From: an uncultured Paracoccaceae bacterium
Lineage (GTDB): Bacteria; Pseudomonadota; Alphaproteobacteria; Rhodobacterales; Rhodobacteraceae
Direction of reading: 5' to 3'
Length of the DNA: 64,000 nt
NCBI GenBank assembly: GCA_947489325.1
Contig: CANLDA010000008.1
Location: 103,583-167,582 of the forward strand
The notes beneath the pieces were generated by a model. The model saw only the letters and a program-made list of their open reading frames with translations, was not told where the DNA came from and did no database searches. Positions 56,759 through 64,000 of this stretch are shown here, piece by piece. The stretch's first letter is position 1; every line of letters starts with the position of its first letter. The position numbers and the translations under genes were made by a program.

Positions 56759-57646
56759 ATGAATGACACAAATGTATCAAAAACCGTTCTGGACCGCCTG
56801 ACCGACGAGTGGGATGCCCTGACGCCGGAAACGCAAAAGGCGGCGCGCTATGTGCTGGAAAACCCGCGTGATGTGGGGGTGTCCACCGTGCGCGAGATTG
56901 CAGAGGCGGCAAAGGTGAAGCCCAATACCGTGGTGCGTATGGCGCGGCAGGTGGGGTTTGAAGGCTATGATGATTTTCGCGAACCGTTTCGCGATGCGAT
57001 CCGGCGCGGCAATGTATCGTTCCCGGATCGGGCGCGGTGGTTGCAGGATATCACCCGGTCTGGCGATTTAGGCGGGCTTTATGCCGATATGGTTGGTGCC
57101 GCGATCGGCAATCTGGAAGACACATTTGCGGGCATCAGCGAAAAGGAATTGCGCGCGGCGGCGGAAATCATCTGGGCCTCACGGAACGTGTTTACCTTGG
57201 GGGTTGGGGTCAATCATTCCAACGCCCGCAATTTCACATACCTTGCCAGCACTGGCATGAAGGCTTTTCACGCCATTCCGCGTCCCGGTTCGGTTCCGGT
57301 TGACGATTTGGCGTGGGCGGATGAACGGGATGTGCTGATAGCGATCACCAGCAAGCCCTATCGGTCAGAGGTGGTCGAAGCCGTCAGAATAGCGCGCGAA
57401 CAGGGGGTGCGGGTGATCGGGATTTCTGATTCACCGGCCTCTCCAATCATCATGGGCTCAGAGCACGGCTTTGTTGTCGCTGTGGATACGCCCCAGTTCT
57501 TTCCTTCGTCGGTGTCTGTCATCGCTGTGCTGGAAACGCTGTTGTCCTTTGTGATTGCAGTGGCCAGTGATGAAATCGTTGATCGGGTGGCAACATTCCA
57601 CAAGCGCCGGCATGAGCTTGGCATCTATCAGGAGGATCCATCATGA
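56759..57646 (+). CDS. RpiR-family transcriptional regulator (HTH + SIS domain)
   Basis: A 295-residue regulator. The N-terminal HTH_6 domain includes TVREIAEAAKVKPNTVVRMA, and the C-terminal SIS domain (about 120-260) includes FTLGVGVNHSNARNFTY and VIGISDSPASP. ATG 56759 is chosen over the longer frame because the family N-terminus starts here. SIS domains bind phosphosugars or similar ligands. It is the first gene of the rightward operon and overlaps the Rieske gene by 4 bases. Confidence 0.9.
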   Translation: MNDTNVSKTVLDRLTDEWDALTPETQKAARYVLENPRDVGVSTVREIAEAAKVKPNTVVRMARQVGFEGYDDFREPFRDAIRRGNVSFPDRARWLQDITRSGDLGGLYADMVGAAIGNLEDTFAGISEKELRAAAEIIWASRNVFTLGVGVNHSNARNFTYLASTGMKAFHAIPRPGSVPVDDLAWADERDVLIAITSKPYRSEVVEAVRIAREQGVRVIGISDSPASPIIMGSEHGFVVAVDTPQFFPSSVSVIAVLETLLSFVIAVASDEIVDRVATFHKRRHELGIYQEDPS

Positions 57647-58734
57647 ATGCACCTTTGATACATTCGCTGGACGCCCGGTATTATACCGACCCCGCAAATT
57701 TTGAAAATGAAATGAATGGCCTGCTGGCGCGCACCTGGCAGTTTGCAGCTCATGTCAATGCAATTCCCAACGTGGGGGACTATTTCGCGTTTGAGATCGC
57801 AGGCCAAAGCCTGTTTGCGATCCGCGGGCGTGACGAGGTGGTGCGTACGTTTTATAATGTGTGCCAGCATCGTGCGCATGAGATGGTCAGCGGATCAGGC
57901 AACACCCGTGTCGTGGTTTGCCCCTATCATCAGTGGACCTATGAATTGACGGGCGGGTTGCGTGCCGGGCCAAACATCAAGAGCGTGCCGGGCTTTGATC
58001 GCGAAAAGATCTGCCTGACAGAAGTGCGCACCGAGGATTTCAACGGCTTTATCTTTGTGAATCTGGATGATGACGCGGCCCCTATGGATGACTGGTTTCC
58101 CGGAGTGCGCGAAGAGCTGCGCGAATATGTGCCCCACATCGACGCACTTGCGCCGTTGGAATGGGTGGAGTGCCCGGAAAAATGCAACTGGAAGGTCTCG
58201 ATTGAAAATTATTCAGAATGCTATCACTGCCCGACCAATCACCCGACATTTGCCGAAGGAGTGGTAAAGCCGGAAACCTATGACATTCAGCCGGATGCGG
58301 GCGGCGGATATGTGCTGCGCCATGTCACGGAATGCCAAAGCCTTGAGGCGATGACATATCCGATTGATCTGTCGGTGAAACATGCAGGCGATTATCAAAG
58401 CTGGTTCCTATGGCCGATGTTCAGTTTTCAGTGTTATCCGGGCAATGTTCTCAACACTTATCACTGGCGCGCGCATGATGTGGATAATTGCACCGTTTGG
58501 CGTGGTTGGTACACAGAGGGCGGCGTAGAAAGCGATGTCATTCGAGGGCTTGCAGTGCAGGACCGTGAAACCACTGTAGAAGAAGATATTCACCTTGTTG
58601 AATCCGTGCATAGGGGGCTGAAATCCAAAGGGTATAAGCCCGGTCCGCTGGTGCTTGACCCGAAATGCGGCGTGATGAGCGAGCATTCTATTGAAAAACT
58701 ACAACAATGGATGCGCGAGGCGGTGGATGACTGA
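57643..58734 (+). CDS. Rieske-type aromatic-ring-hydroxylating/N-demethylating oxygenase, alpha subunit
   Basis: A 363-residue oxygenase. The Rieske [2Fe-2S] ligands are C74, H76, C93 and H96 (CQHRAHEMV, CPYHQW). The mononuclear iron site includes H195 and H200 (NYSECYHCPTNHP). The fold resembles glycine-betaine or stachydrine demethylases (GbcA/Stc2), which remove N-methyl groups as formaldehyde. The neighbouring GFA-fold and aldehyde dehydrogenase genes suit such chemistry. No dedicated ferredoxin reductase is adjacent. Confidence 0.87.
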   Translation: MNAPLIHSLDARYYTDPANFENEMNGLLARTWQFAAHVNAIPNVGDYFAFEIAGQSLFAIRGRDEVVRTFYNVCQHRAHEMVSGSGNTRVVVCPYHQWTYELTGGLRAGPNIKSVPGFDREKICLTEVRTEDFNGFIFVNLDDDAAPMDDWFPGVREELREYVPHIDALAPLEWVECPEKCNWKVSIENYSECYHCPTNHPTFAEGVVKPETYDIQPDAGGGYVLRHVTECQSLEAMTYPIDLSVKHAGDYQSWFLWPMFSFQCYPGNVLNTYHWRAHDVDNCTVWRGWYTEGGVESDVIRGLAVQDRETTVEEDIHLVESVHRGLKSKGYKPGPLVLDPKCGVMSEHSIEKLQQWMREAVDD

Positions 58735-59137
58735 TTTGACAGGCCATTGCATGTGCGGGGAGGTGCGCTGGCAGGCCCAAGCAGCGCCCACATGGTCCGG
58801 TATTTGCCATTGCGAGGACTGCCGCCGCGCCGTTTCCGGGCCGATGATGCCGTTTATCGGTTTTGATCGCGCAATCCTGAATATGCAGGGCGATATGTGC
58901 ATCAATCACAGCTCTGCCGGGGTGGAACGTGGATATTGCGCCAAATGTTACAGTCCGATGTTTTATCGCAGCCAGCAATGGCCGGAGGAGTGTTTTGTCA
59001 TGGCGGCGACGCTAGATGATCCTAATGTGTTTCAGCCACAGGCGCATCTGTTCTATTCAGAGCGCCTTGCATGGGTTGAATTGAATGATAGCGTGCCGCG
59101 CTATGCGGGGGCCACGATAGAGACCGAGGAATTATAG
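58727..59137 (+). CDS. GFA (CENP-V type) zinc protein
   Basis: A 136-residue protein of the glutathione-dependent formaldehyde-activating fold, with zinc cysteines in GHCMCGEVRW, ICHCEDCRR and CAKCYSPMF. ATG 58727 overlaps the Rieske stop by 8 bases. The frame is open further upstream, but that region codes for the Rieske C-terminus. Many members of this fold do not act on formaldehyde, so the link to demethylation rests on context. Confidence 0.83.
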   Translation: MTDLTGHCMCGEVRWQAQAAPTWSGICHCEDCRRAVSGPMMPFIGFDRAILNMQGDMCINHSSAGVERGYCAKCYSPMFYRSQQWPEECFVMAATLDDPNVFQPQAHLFYSERLAWVELNDSVPRYAGATIETEEL

Positions 59138-59253
59138 TGTGTTCATATATGCATATTTTCTCGACACATGTGTTTTGCATGCGTAGATGAACTCTATCGC
59201 AGCGCGACGACAGGAACCATGGGGCACGACCCCGCGACTTCAGGACAATAGAG

Positions 59254-60708
59254 ATGACAGACGTAAAGCCATTCTGGCAGAATTATATCGATGGCGCATG
59301 GGTCGATGGCGGCGCAGGCCGAATTGACATCGCCAACCCTGGCACTGGCGAAAAACTGTGCGAACATGCGCTGGCGGATGCAGCAGATGTGGACCGCGCA
59401 GTTGCGGCCGCAAAGCGCGTGCATATGTCCGGGGCGTTGGCCGACATGCGCCCGATTGAACGGGGCCGTCTGGTGCAGGCGATGGGGCACTATATTCTCG
59501 AGAATATGGACGAGATCGCCCGTACATTGACGCTGGAGCAGGGCAAACCGCTTTGGGAAGCTGAGATCGAGGTAAAGGGCGCAGCACTTTATTTTGAATA
59601 TTACGGCAATCAGGCCTCGACTGTGGAGGGGCGATCCATTCCTTTGGGGGCGGGGTATTTTGATTTCACCACCTATGAGCCTTTTGGCGTGACAGCCCAT
59701 ATCATCCCATGGAATTACCCGTTTGAAATGACTGCACGGTCCTTGTCGGCGGCCCTGACCACAGGCAACACTGTTGTGATCAAGACGCCGGAGATGACCC
59801 CACTAACCAATGCATGGCTCGCCACCGCGGCAGAGGCCGTGGGTCTGCCTGCTGGTGCTGTCAATATCTTGTGTGGTCTGGGGCACGAGGCGGGTGCCGC
59901 ACTGTCTTCACATCCTGATGTGCGTCAGATTGTTTTCACCGGGTCGGTGCAAACCGGTATCGCAATTTCCACGGCGGCGGCCAAAAATGTGGTGCCCTGC
60001 GTGTTGGAACTTGGCGGGAAATCCGGGGCTATCGTGCATGACGATGCGGATCTGGCGGCCTTTGAAAACGATGTGCGTTGGGGAATTTACTTCAACGCAG
60101 GGCAGGTGTGTTCTGCCATGTCGCGGGTAATTGTCCACGAAAGCCGCCATGACGAGTTGGTCGAACGTGTCACAAATATTGCCAAATCTCTGAGCGTAGG
60201 GCCGGGCATAGAACGTCGTGAATTTGGTGCGAATATGGGTCCTATGGTGTCTGAAGGGCAGCGTGACCGTGCTGCAGGCATGATCAGCGAGGCCATTGCA
60301 GCGGGGGCCGTTGCAGTGGCCGGTGGACGCAAGATGAACATCCCCGGTGCATTCCTTGAACCCACGGTTTTGACCAATGTGACGCCTGACATGACCATCG
60401 CCAACGAAGAAGTGTTTGGCCCCGTTCTGTCAGTGCTAAAATTCCGCGATGACGCTGAGGCGATCCAGATCGCCAATGGCACGCCCTATGGTCTTGTCGG
60501 TGGGGTTTTTACCCGCGATCTGGACCGCGCCACGCAAGCTGCGCGCCAACTCCGGGCGGGGCAGGTGTTTGTCAACGAATGGTATGCGGGGGGCGTTGAA
60601 ACGCCCTTTGGCGGCTATGGCGCGTCGGGGTACGGTCGTGAAAAAGGGCGCGAGGCGCTTTGGAACTATGTTCAAACCAAGAACATCGCTATCAAATTAA
60701 AGGGGTAA
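59254..60708 (+). CDS. Aldehyde dehydrogenase (NAD(P)+)
   Basis: A 484-residue enzyme with catalytic cysteine C286 (NAGQVCSAMSRV), the general-base glutamate in LELGGKSG, and the dinucleotide region IIPWNYPFEM with FTGSVQTGIA. It oxidises an aldehyde to the acid, such as betaine aldehyde, succinate semialdehyde or a pathway aldehyde. It follows a 116-base gap that may hold its own promoter; an ACACATGTGT palindrome is at 59164-59173. Its FrhB-like neighbour starts 3 bases later. Confidence 0.9.
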   Translation: MTDVKPFWQNYIDGAWVDGGAGRIDIANPGTGEKLCEHALADAADVDRAVAAAKRVHMSGALADMRPIERGRLVQAMGHYILENMDEIARTLTLEQGKPLWEAEIEVKGAALYFEYYGNQASTVEGRSIPLGAGYFDFTTYEPFGVTAHIIPWNYPFEMTARSLSAALTTGNTVVIKTPEMTPLTNAWLATAAEAVGLPAGAVNILCGLGHEAGAALSSHPDVRQIVFTGSVQTGIAISTAAAKNVVPCVLELGGKSGAIVHDDADLAAFENDVRWGIYFNAGQVCSAMSRVIVHESRHDELVERVTNIAKSLSVGPGIERREFGANMGPMVSEGQRDRAAGMISEAIAAGAVAVAGGRKMNIPGAFLEPTVLTNVTPDMTIANEEVFGPVLSVLKFRDDAEAIQIANGTPYGLVGGVFTRDLDRATQAARQLRAGQVFVNEWYAGGVETPFGGYGASGYGREKGREALWNYVQTKNIAIKLKG

Positions 60709-60711
60709 GCC

Positions 60712-61923
60712 ATGCAGCATCCGCAGTCGGTACAAGAGGTGGTGAACGCTGGCCTGTGTATCGGCTGCGGGCTGTGTGAGGCACTTGCGCCTGATCGATG
60801 GCGCATGGCCTTTACTGATCAGGGGCGCTTGCGACCCGCGAAAATCGGCGAAGGCTCAGATAGCGAAATCCTGCGCGCCTGTCCCGGTGCAGTTGTGCGC
60901 CCCAATGATGAACAAGCCACACATCTGGATGACATCTGGGGCAGCTATCACACGATGCAAGAGGCTTGGGCCGGTGATGCAGACATTCGGTTTCGCGCGG
61001 CCACGGGCGGTGTGTTAACCGCGCTGGGCGTACATTTGCTGCGATCAGGTAAGGCGGCTTTTGTTCTGCATTGTGCTGCCGATCCAGATGCACCAATGCG
61101 CAGCAAATGGTGCATGAGCGATACTGAGGAGCAAGTCATTCGTCGTGCCGGATCGCGTTATGGGCCGTCAGATACATTGGCAGGGCTTGAAGTGGCGATT
61201 GCGCGGGACGCGCCTTTCGCTGTCATCGCCAAACCCTGTGACGCCAATGCAGTGCGAGAACGCGCGCGCATTGATGCGCGGTTGAACCGTTTGTTAGTTG
61301 CGGTGCTGGTCATGGTGTGCGGCGGGGCCTCTGATTTGGGTAAATCGCACGCAGTGTTGCGCGAATATGATCTGGAAGAGGACGAGCTGAGCCTGTTTCG
61401 CTACCGCGGATACGGCAATCCGGGGCCTACGCGCATTGAAACCAAAGATGGACGAGCCTTTCAGAAAACCTATGCCGAGATGTGGGCGGATGAGGCTGGA
61501 TGGCGCATTCAGACGCGGTGTAAACTTTGTGCCGATCCGCTGGGTGAGGCGGCGGATGTCGCTGCTGCCGACATCTGGCCGGGGGCGGTGCCCGAGGGCG
61601 AGGATGCAGGGTTTAATGGCGTAATAACTCGCACGGCCGCAGGAGAGGAACTGTATCAAAGCGCGCTGGCGGCTGGGGATCTGACATGTGGAGATTTTAT
61701 TACGCCTCGCGAATTTGACGGTTATCAACCCCACCAAGTGAACAAGAAGCACGCGTTAGCCTCGCGTCTGCGTGGTATGGCAGAAGCGGGACAAGCGACC
61801 TTTCGTCATGAGGGATTGCGTCTCGCAGCGTTGGATGATCAAAACACAGATGAACAAGTCGGAACAGCCCGACGCGTACGCGAGGGGCGGTTCTTTGAAG
61901 ATTTACCCAAGGGAGACACGTAA
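60712..61923 (+). CDS. FrhB-like coenzyme F420 hydrogenase/dehydrogenase beta-subunit family Fe-S protein
   Basis: A 403-residue protein. An N-terminal ferredoxin-like cluster motif CIGCGLCEALAPD, closed by ACPG, is followed by the FrhB N and C domains, with RCKLCADPLGEAADVAAADI at the second cysteine region. In archaea FrhB reduces F420, but in proteobacteria the fold serves other flavin or Fe-S redox roles. Its position just after a Rieske oxygenase and aldehyde dehydrogenase suggests an electron-transfer job, such as feeding the Rieske enzyme. This role is not shown. Confidence 0.8.
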   Translation: MQHPQSVQEVVNAGLCIGCGLCEALAPDRWRMAFTDQGRLRPAKIGEGSDSEILRACPGAVVRPNDEQATHLDDIWGSYHTMQEAWAGDADIRFRAATGGVLTALGVHLLRSGKAAFVLHCAADPDAPMRSKWCMSDTEEQVIRRAGSRYGPSDTLAGLEVAIARDAPFAVIAKPCDANAVRERARIDARLNRLLVAVLVMVCGGASDLGKSHAVLREYDLEEDELSLFRYRGYGNPGPTRIETKDGRAFQKTYAEMWADEAGWRIQTRCKLCADPLGEAADVAAADIWPGAVPEGEDAGFNGVITRTAAGEELYQSALAAGDLTCGDFITPREFDGYQPHQVNKKHALASRLRGMAEAGQATFRHEGLRLAALDDQNTDEQVGTARRVREGRFFEDLPKGDT

Positions 61924-62300
61924 TGGGCGATAAATTCGAAATCGGACTAGAGCAACGTAAGGCAACGCTTGGCGCGGAATATGTTGAAAAGAACCTTGCG
62001 GCGGCGGATGATTTTACACGTCCCTTCCAAGAAGCCATGACCGAATGGTGTTGGGGTTTTGGATGGGGGGATGAGGCGATTGATGCCAAGACACGATCCA
62101 TGATGAACCTGTCCATGCTCGGCGCATTAGGCAAGATGCACGAATGGGAAATTCACTGTAATGGCGCTATCACCAATGGCGTTAGCAAGGAAGAAATTCG
62201 TGCCATTATCCATGTAGTTGGTATCTACTGTGGCGTGCCTCAATCATTGGAATGTTTCCGCGTGGCGCGAAAAGTTCTGGAAGAACGCGGCTTGCTGTAA
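61923..62300 (+). CDS. Carboxymuconolactone decarboxylase-fold protein
   Basis: A 125-residue protein with the CMD/AhpD fold, including TRSMMNLSMLGALGKMHEWE and IHCNGAITNGVSKEEIRAII. It lacks the CxxC pair of the peroxidase AhpD, which argues for a decarboxylase or other isomerase-type role. It overlaps the FrhB-like stop by one base (TAATG) and ends the rightward operon. Its reaction is not known. Confidence 0.85.
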   Translation: MGDKFEIGLEQRKATLGAEYVEKNLAAADDFTRPFQEAMTEWCWGFGWGDEAIDAKTRSMMNLSMLGALGKMHEWEIHCNGAITNGVSKEEIRAIIHVVGIYCGVPQSLECFRVARKVLEERGLL

Positions 62301-62699
62301 GCAGCAAAGGGTTTCCTGGAAAATCCCTCAGCGGCAAAATTTTCTGAAAATTTTGTAGGCGTCCCAGATGGGGCGTCTTGGTTAGGTGGCACAGCGTCTT
62401 GCAGTAAACGAAAGAGGCCAAAAGAAGGCGGAGGAAGTGGGAAGGGGTCTGAAAAAATAGGGGGCTTTGAGGGTGATTGTGTTAATTAATAATACCCTTG
62501 TCATTTCTGTAAAGCAGGCTGAAACGCCTGTATTATAGGACTTTGTGGCGGATTTTCGCGGGGATGGTGATTGCCGAAACTGCAACTGTAGTTGCATGTT
62601 TGAAATAATTAAACATTATCAAATGAATAGGCGGATAAGAGTAATCGCTAAGCGTTTTGCAACATGTAACTGATTTCCGTAAATATTAGGCCTTCTCTT
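62301..62699. other. Intergenic stretch at a prophage border
   Basis: About 400 AT-rich bases hold no convincing gene. An AT-rich stem-loop (CAAAATTT/AAATTTTG) is near 62336-62355, possibly ending the rightward operon. A near-palindrome TGCAACT-GT-AGTTGCA is at 62581-62596. Past about 62600 sequence composition shifts, and phage-like coding starts at about 62700, so an end of the mobile element may lie in this stretch. Confidence 0.45.
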
Positions 62700-63213
62700 G
62701 TGAGCAGTGCATTCGACGGATGGCGCGACACACCTGTGCCCAAAGTTGAGATCGTGGCACCTGATCAATTTGACCCGGCCATGATGATCAAGGCGGCAAA
62801 CACATTTGGCCCCAAAGGCCTTGCGATTCCCGTCAATCAGGTGCGCGAAATATTCGGTGGCGTGAGCCAGAAGAAGGTGAAAAGACTCTTGATTTCTCAT
62901 TTCAGGCAAGACCTGATCAGTCTAATGATCCGGCCAGCAAAATCACCGCATCGCGCGGTGACATCACTGCCCACAAAGATGCCTGGCCGCATACTCGCAA
63001 ACCCTCTCTGAAGATACGCGCCTGGCGCAAATCGTGAGCCCGATGTTTGAAGAGCTGCTGGAAGCCATTTCAACGGCTGACACTTTGGAAGATGTGCGGG
63101 ATTTGATGGATGACGCGCAACTGACCTTACCACCTGACGAACTTACAGAGTTCATGGCGCAAGCGATGAATATGGCGCGCCTTGCTGGCGAAACCGGATT
63201 TGACATCGGATAG
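62700..63213 (+). pseudogene. Remnant of a Mu-like phage portal protein (gp29, DUF935), C-terminal region with frameshifts
   Basis: Three overlapping frames continue one protein. Frame 3 gives WRDTPVPKVEIVAPDQFDPA to FGGVSQKK. Frame 2 gives KTLDFSFQARPDQSNDPA to TAHKDAWPHT. Frame 1 gives SEDTRLAQIVSPMFEELLEA to GFDIG and stop 63211-63213. These match the C-terminal part of Mu gp29-type portal proteins. The portal's N-terminal part is missing, so the gene is truncated and carries at least two frameshifts. It is inactive as a portal. The next gene starts 4 bases after its stop, as in Mu-like gene order. Confidence 0.7.
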
Positions 63214-63216
63214 ATC

Positions 63217-64000
63217 ATGGCAGACGCTTTGCCCCCACTTGCGCCAACTGAGGCGATTTCGTTTTTTCGCAGTAAAGGGCTTGCACCGGCACTTGCGCGG
63301 TTTGATTGGCGTGACACGTGGCGCGAAGAACATGCGCGCAACTTTGTGGTGGCTAAGGCCATGCAAGACGACGTTCTGGAAACGATCCGCGGGGAAGTTG
63401 ATCGCGCCCTTGCTGAAGGCCGCACGCTGGATCAATTCCGCGCGGATTTGAAACCGCGGTTGGTGCAGCTTGGCTGGTGGGGCAAACAGATCGAGACAGA
63501 CCCACTGACAGGCGAGCTGAAGGAGGTGCGCCTTGGCACGCCACACCGGCTGCGCACGATCTTTGACACCAATATGCGCACATCCTACGCGGCTGGTCGC
63601 TGGGCCCGCATCCAGCGCACCAAGAATGTCTTCCCATATCTGGAATATCGCCAGATACAGCGCCCATCCAAACGCGATGAGCATGAGCCATATCATTCGA
63701 TTATTCTGCCAGTGGATCACCCGGCATGGCTGCGCATCCTGCCGCCGAATGGATGGTTCTGCGCCTGTTCTGTGCGTCAGATGAGCGAACGGATGCTTGA
63801 GCGCGAAGGCAAACGCGTGACCGAAGATTTTGAGCTGGAAGAAATCAACTGGTTTAATGAACGCACCGGCCGCAATGAAAAACTGCCTCTTGGCGTGGCG
63901 CCGGGCTTTGATAGCAATCCGGTCGCAAGCTGGCTTGATATTGATGATCGCCATGCCGCCACGCTTCTGGGGCTACCAGAGAGCCATCAAGCGCATGATC
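63217..64000 (+). CDS. Mu-like phage head morphogenesis protein (gp30/SPP1 gp7 family), partial
   Basis: An open frame of at least 261 residues that runs off the window end, starting at ATG 63217. The sequence begins MADALPPLAPTEAISFFRSK and contains FDTNMRTSYAAGRWARIQR and HPAWLRILPPNGWFCACSVR, segments typical of the Mu gpF/gp30 minor head protein family. Its position directly after the portal remnant fits phage Mu gene order. No internal stop is seen, so it may still be intact. Confidence 0.8.
   Translation, partial: MADALPPLAPTEAISFFRSKGLAPALARFDWRDTWREEHARNFVVAKAMQDDVLETIRGEVDRALAEGRTLDQFRADLKPRLVQLGWWGKQIETDPLTGELKEVRLGTPHRLRTIFDTNMRTSYAAGRWARIQRTKNVFPYLEYRQIQRPSKRDEHEPYHSIILPVDHPAWLRILPPNGWFCACSVRQMSERMLEREGKRVTEDFELEEINWFNERTGRNEKLPLGVAPGFDSNPVASWLDIDDRHAATLLGLPESHQAHD

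Noticed and set aside
60712..61923. Genuine coenzyme F420-dependent enzyme
   Set aside because: The fold assignment stands, but roseobacters are not known to make F420, so the literal function is not claimed.
62700..63011. A 103-residue frame taken as an intact gene
   Set aside because: Its second half loses the portal similarity, which continues in other frames, so it is part of a frameshifted remnant.
1..64000. CRISPR arrays, rRNA operons or complete insertion sequences
   Set aside because: No regularly spaced direct repeats of CRISPR length, no rRNA sequence and no transposase frame were seen in the window.

Overview
The window looks like a chromosomal segment of a marine Roseobacter-group alphaproteobacterium (Rhodobacteraceae). 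Pointers are the tandem DddQ-type cupins embedded among enolase-superfamily genes, a tripartite tricarboxylate transporter tied to sulfonate genes, an intergenic element I recognise from this family (ending in CCAAGAAGAAG), and the codon use and GC content. The gene order around the two dddQ genes recalls what is described for Roseovarius, but I cannot prove the genus from sequence alone.

Layout. 1-1095 is the C-terminal half of PriA. 1181-8700 is the most unusual part. A PhnD-like binding protein and a hybrid histidine kinase form one operon. It is divergent from a 1352-residue protein that joins membrane segments, two rhodanese domains, a YidC/Oxa1-like domain, and a PEP-synthase/rifampin-phosphotransferase-type dikinase. 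A tRNA-Gly(TCC) follows, then an ABC exporter, an acyl-CoA synthetase and glycerol kinase (to 14447). 14680-21270 is a LysR regulator and a complete dipeptide/oligopeptide-type ABC transporter. 21520-27477 is a probable sulfoacetate operon (CoA ligase, acylating aldehyde dehydrogenase, TctABC uptake) with a divergent LacI regulator.

28619-37773 is a glycine module: an XRE-cupin regulator, a three-site candidate operator region, lpd, lipA, a 37-residue ORF coupled to an alanine/glycine symporter, and gcvT-gcvH-gcvP. 37826-45092 is housekeeping: an AEC transporter; a tight dac-tmk-holB-tatD-MBL operon; an SDR, a DUF1178 protein and a NUDIX protein. 45503-46543 is an AT-richer GT61 glycosyltransferase, probably acquired.

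46732-62300 is a large divergent catabolic island around an RpiR regulator and a perfect palindrome. Leftward it carries a dimethylglycine-dehydrogenase-like flavoprotein, a quinone-oxidoreductase-like protein, two DddQ cupins, three mandelate-racemase-family enzymes, a small cupin and a class III aminotransferase. Rightward it carries a Rieske oxygenase, a GFA-fold protein, an aldehyde dehydrogenase, an FrhB-like Fe-S protein and a carboxymuconolactone-decarboxylase-fold protein. Together these suggest epimerisation and stepwise N-demethylation of a methylated amine or betaine, possibly linked to DMSP-type chemistry. From about 62700 to the window end there is Mu-like phage DNA: a frameshifted portal (gp29) remnant and an intact-looking start of a gp30-like head morphogenesis gene that runs off the window.
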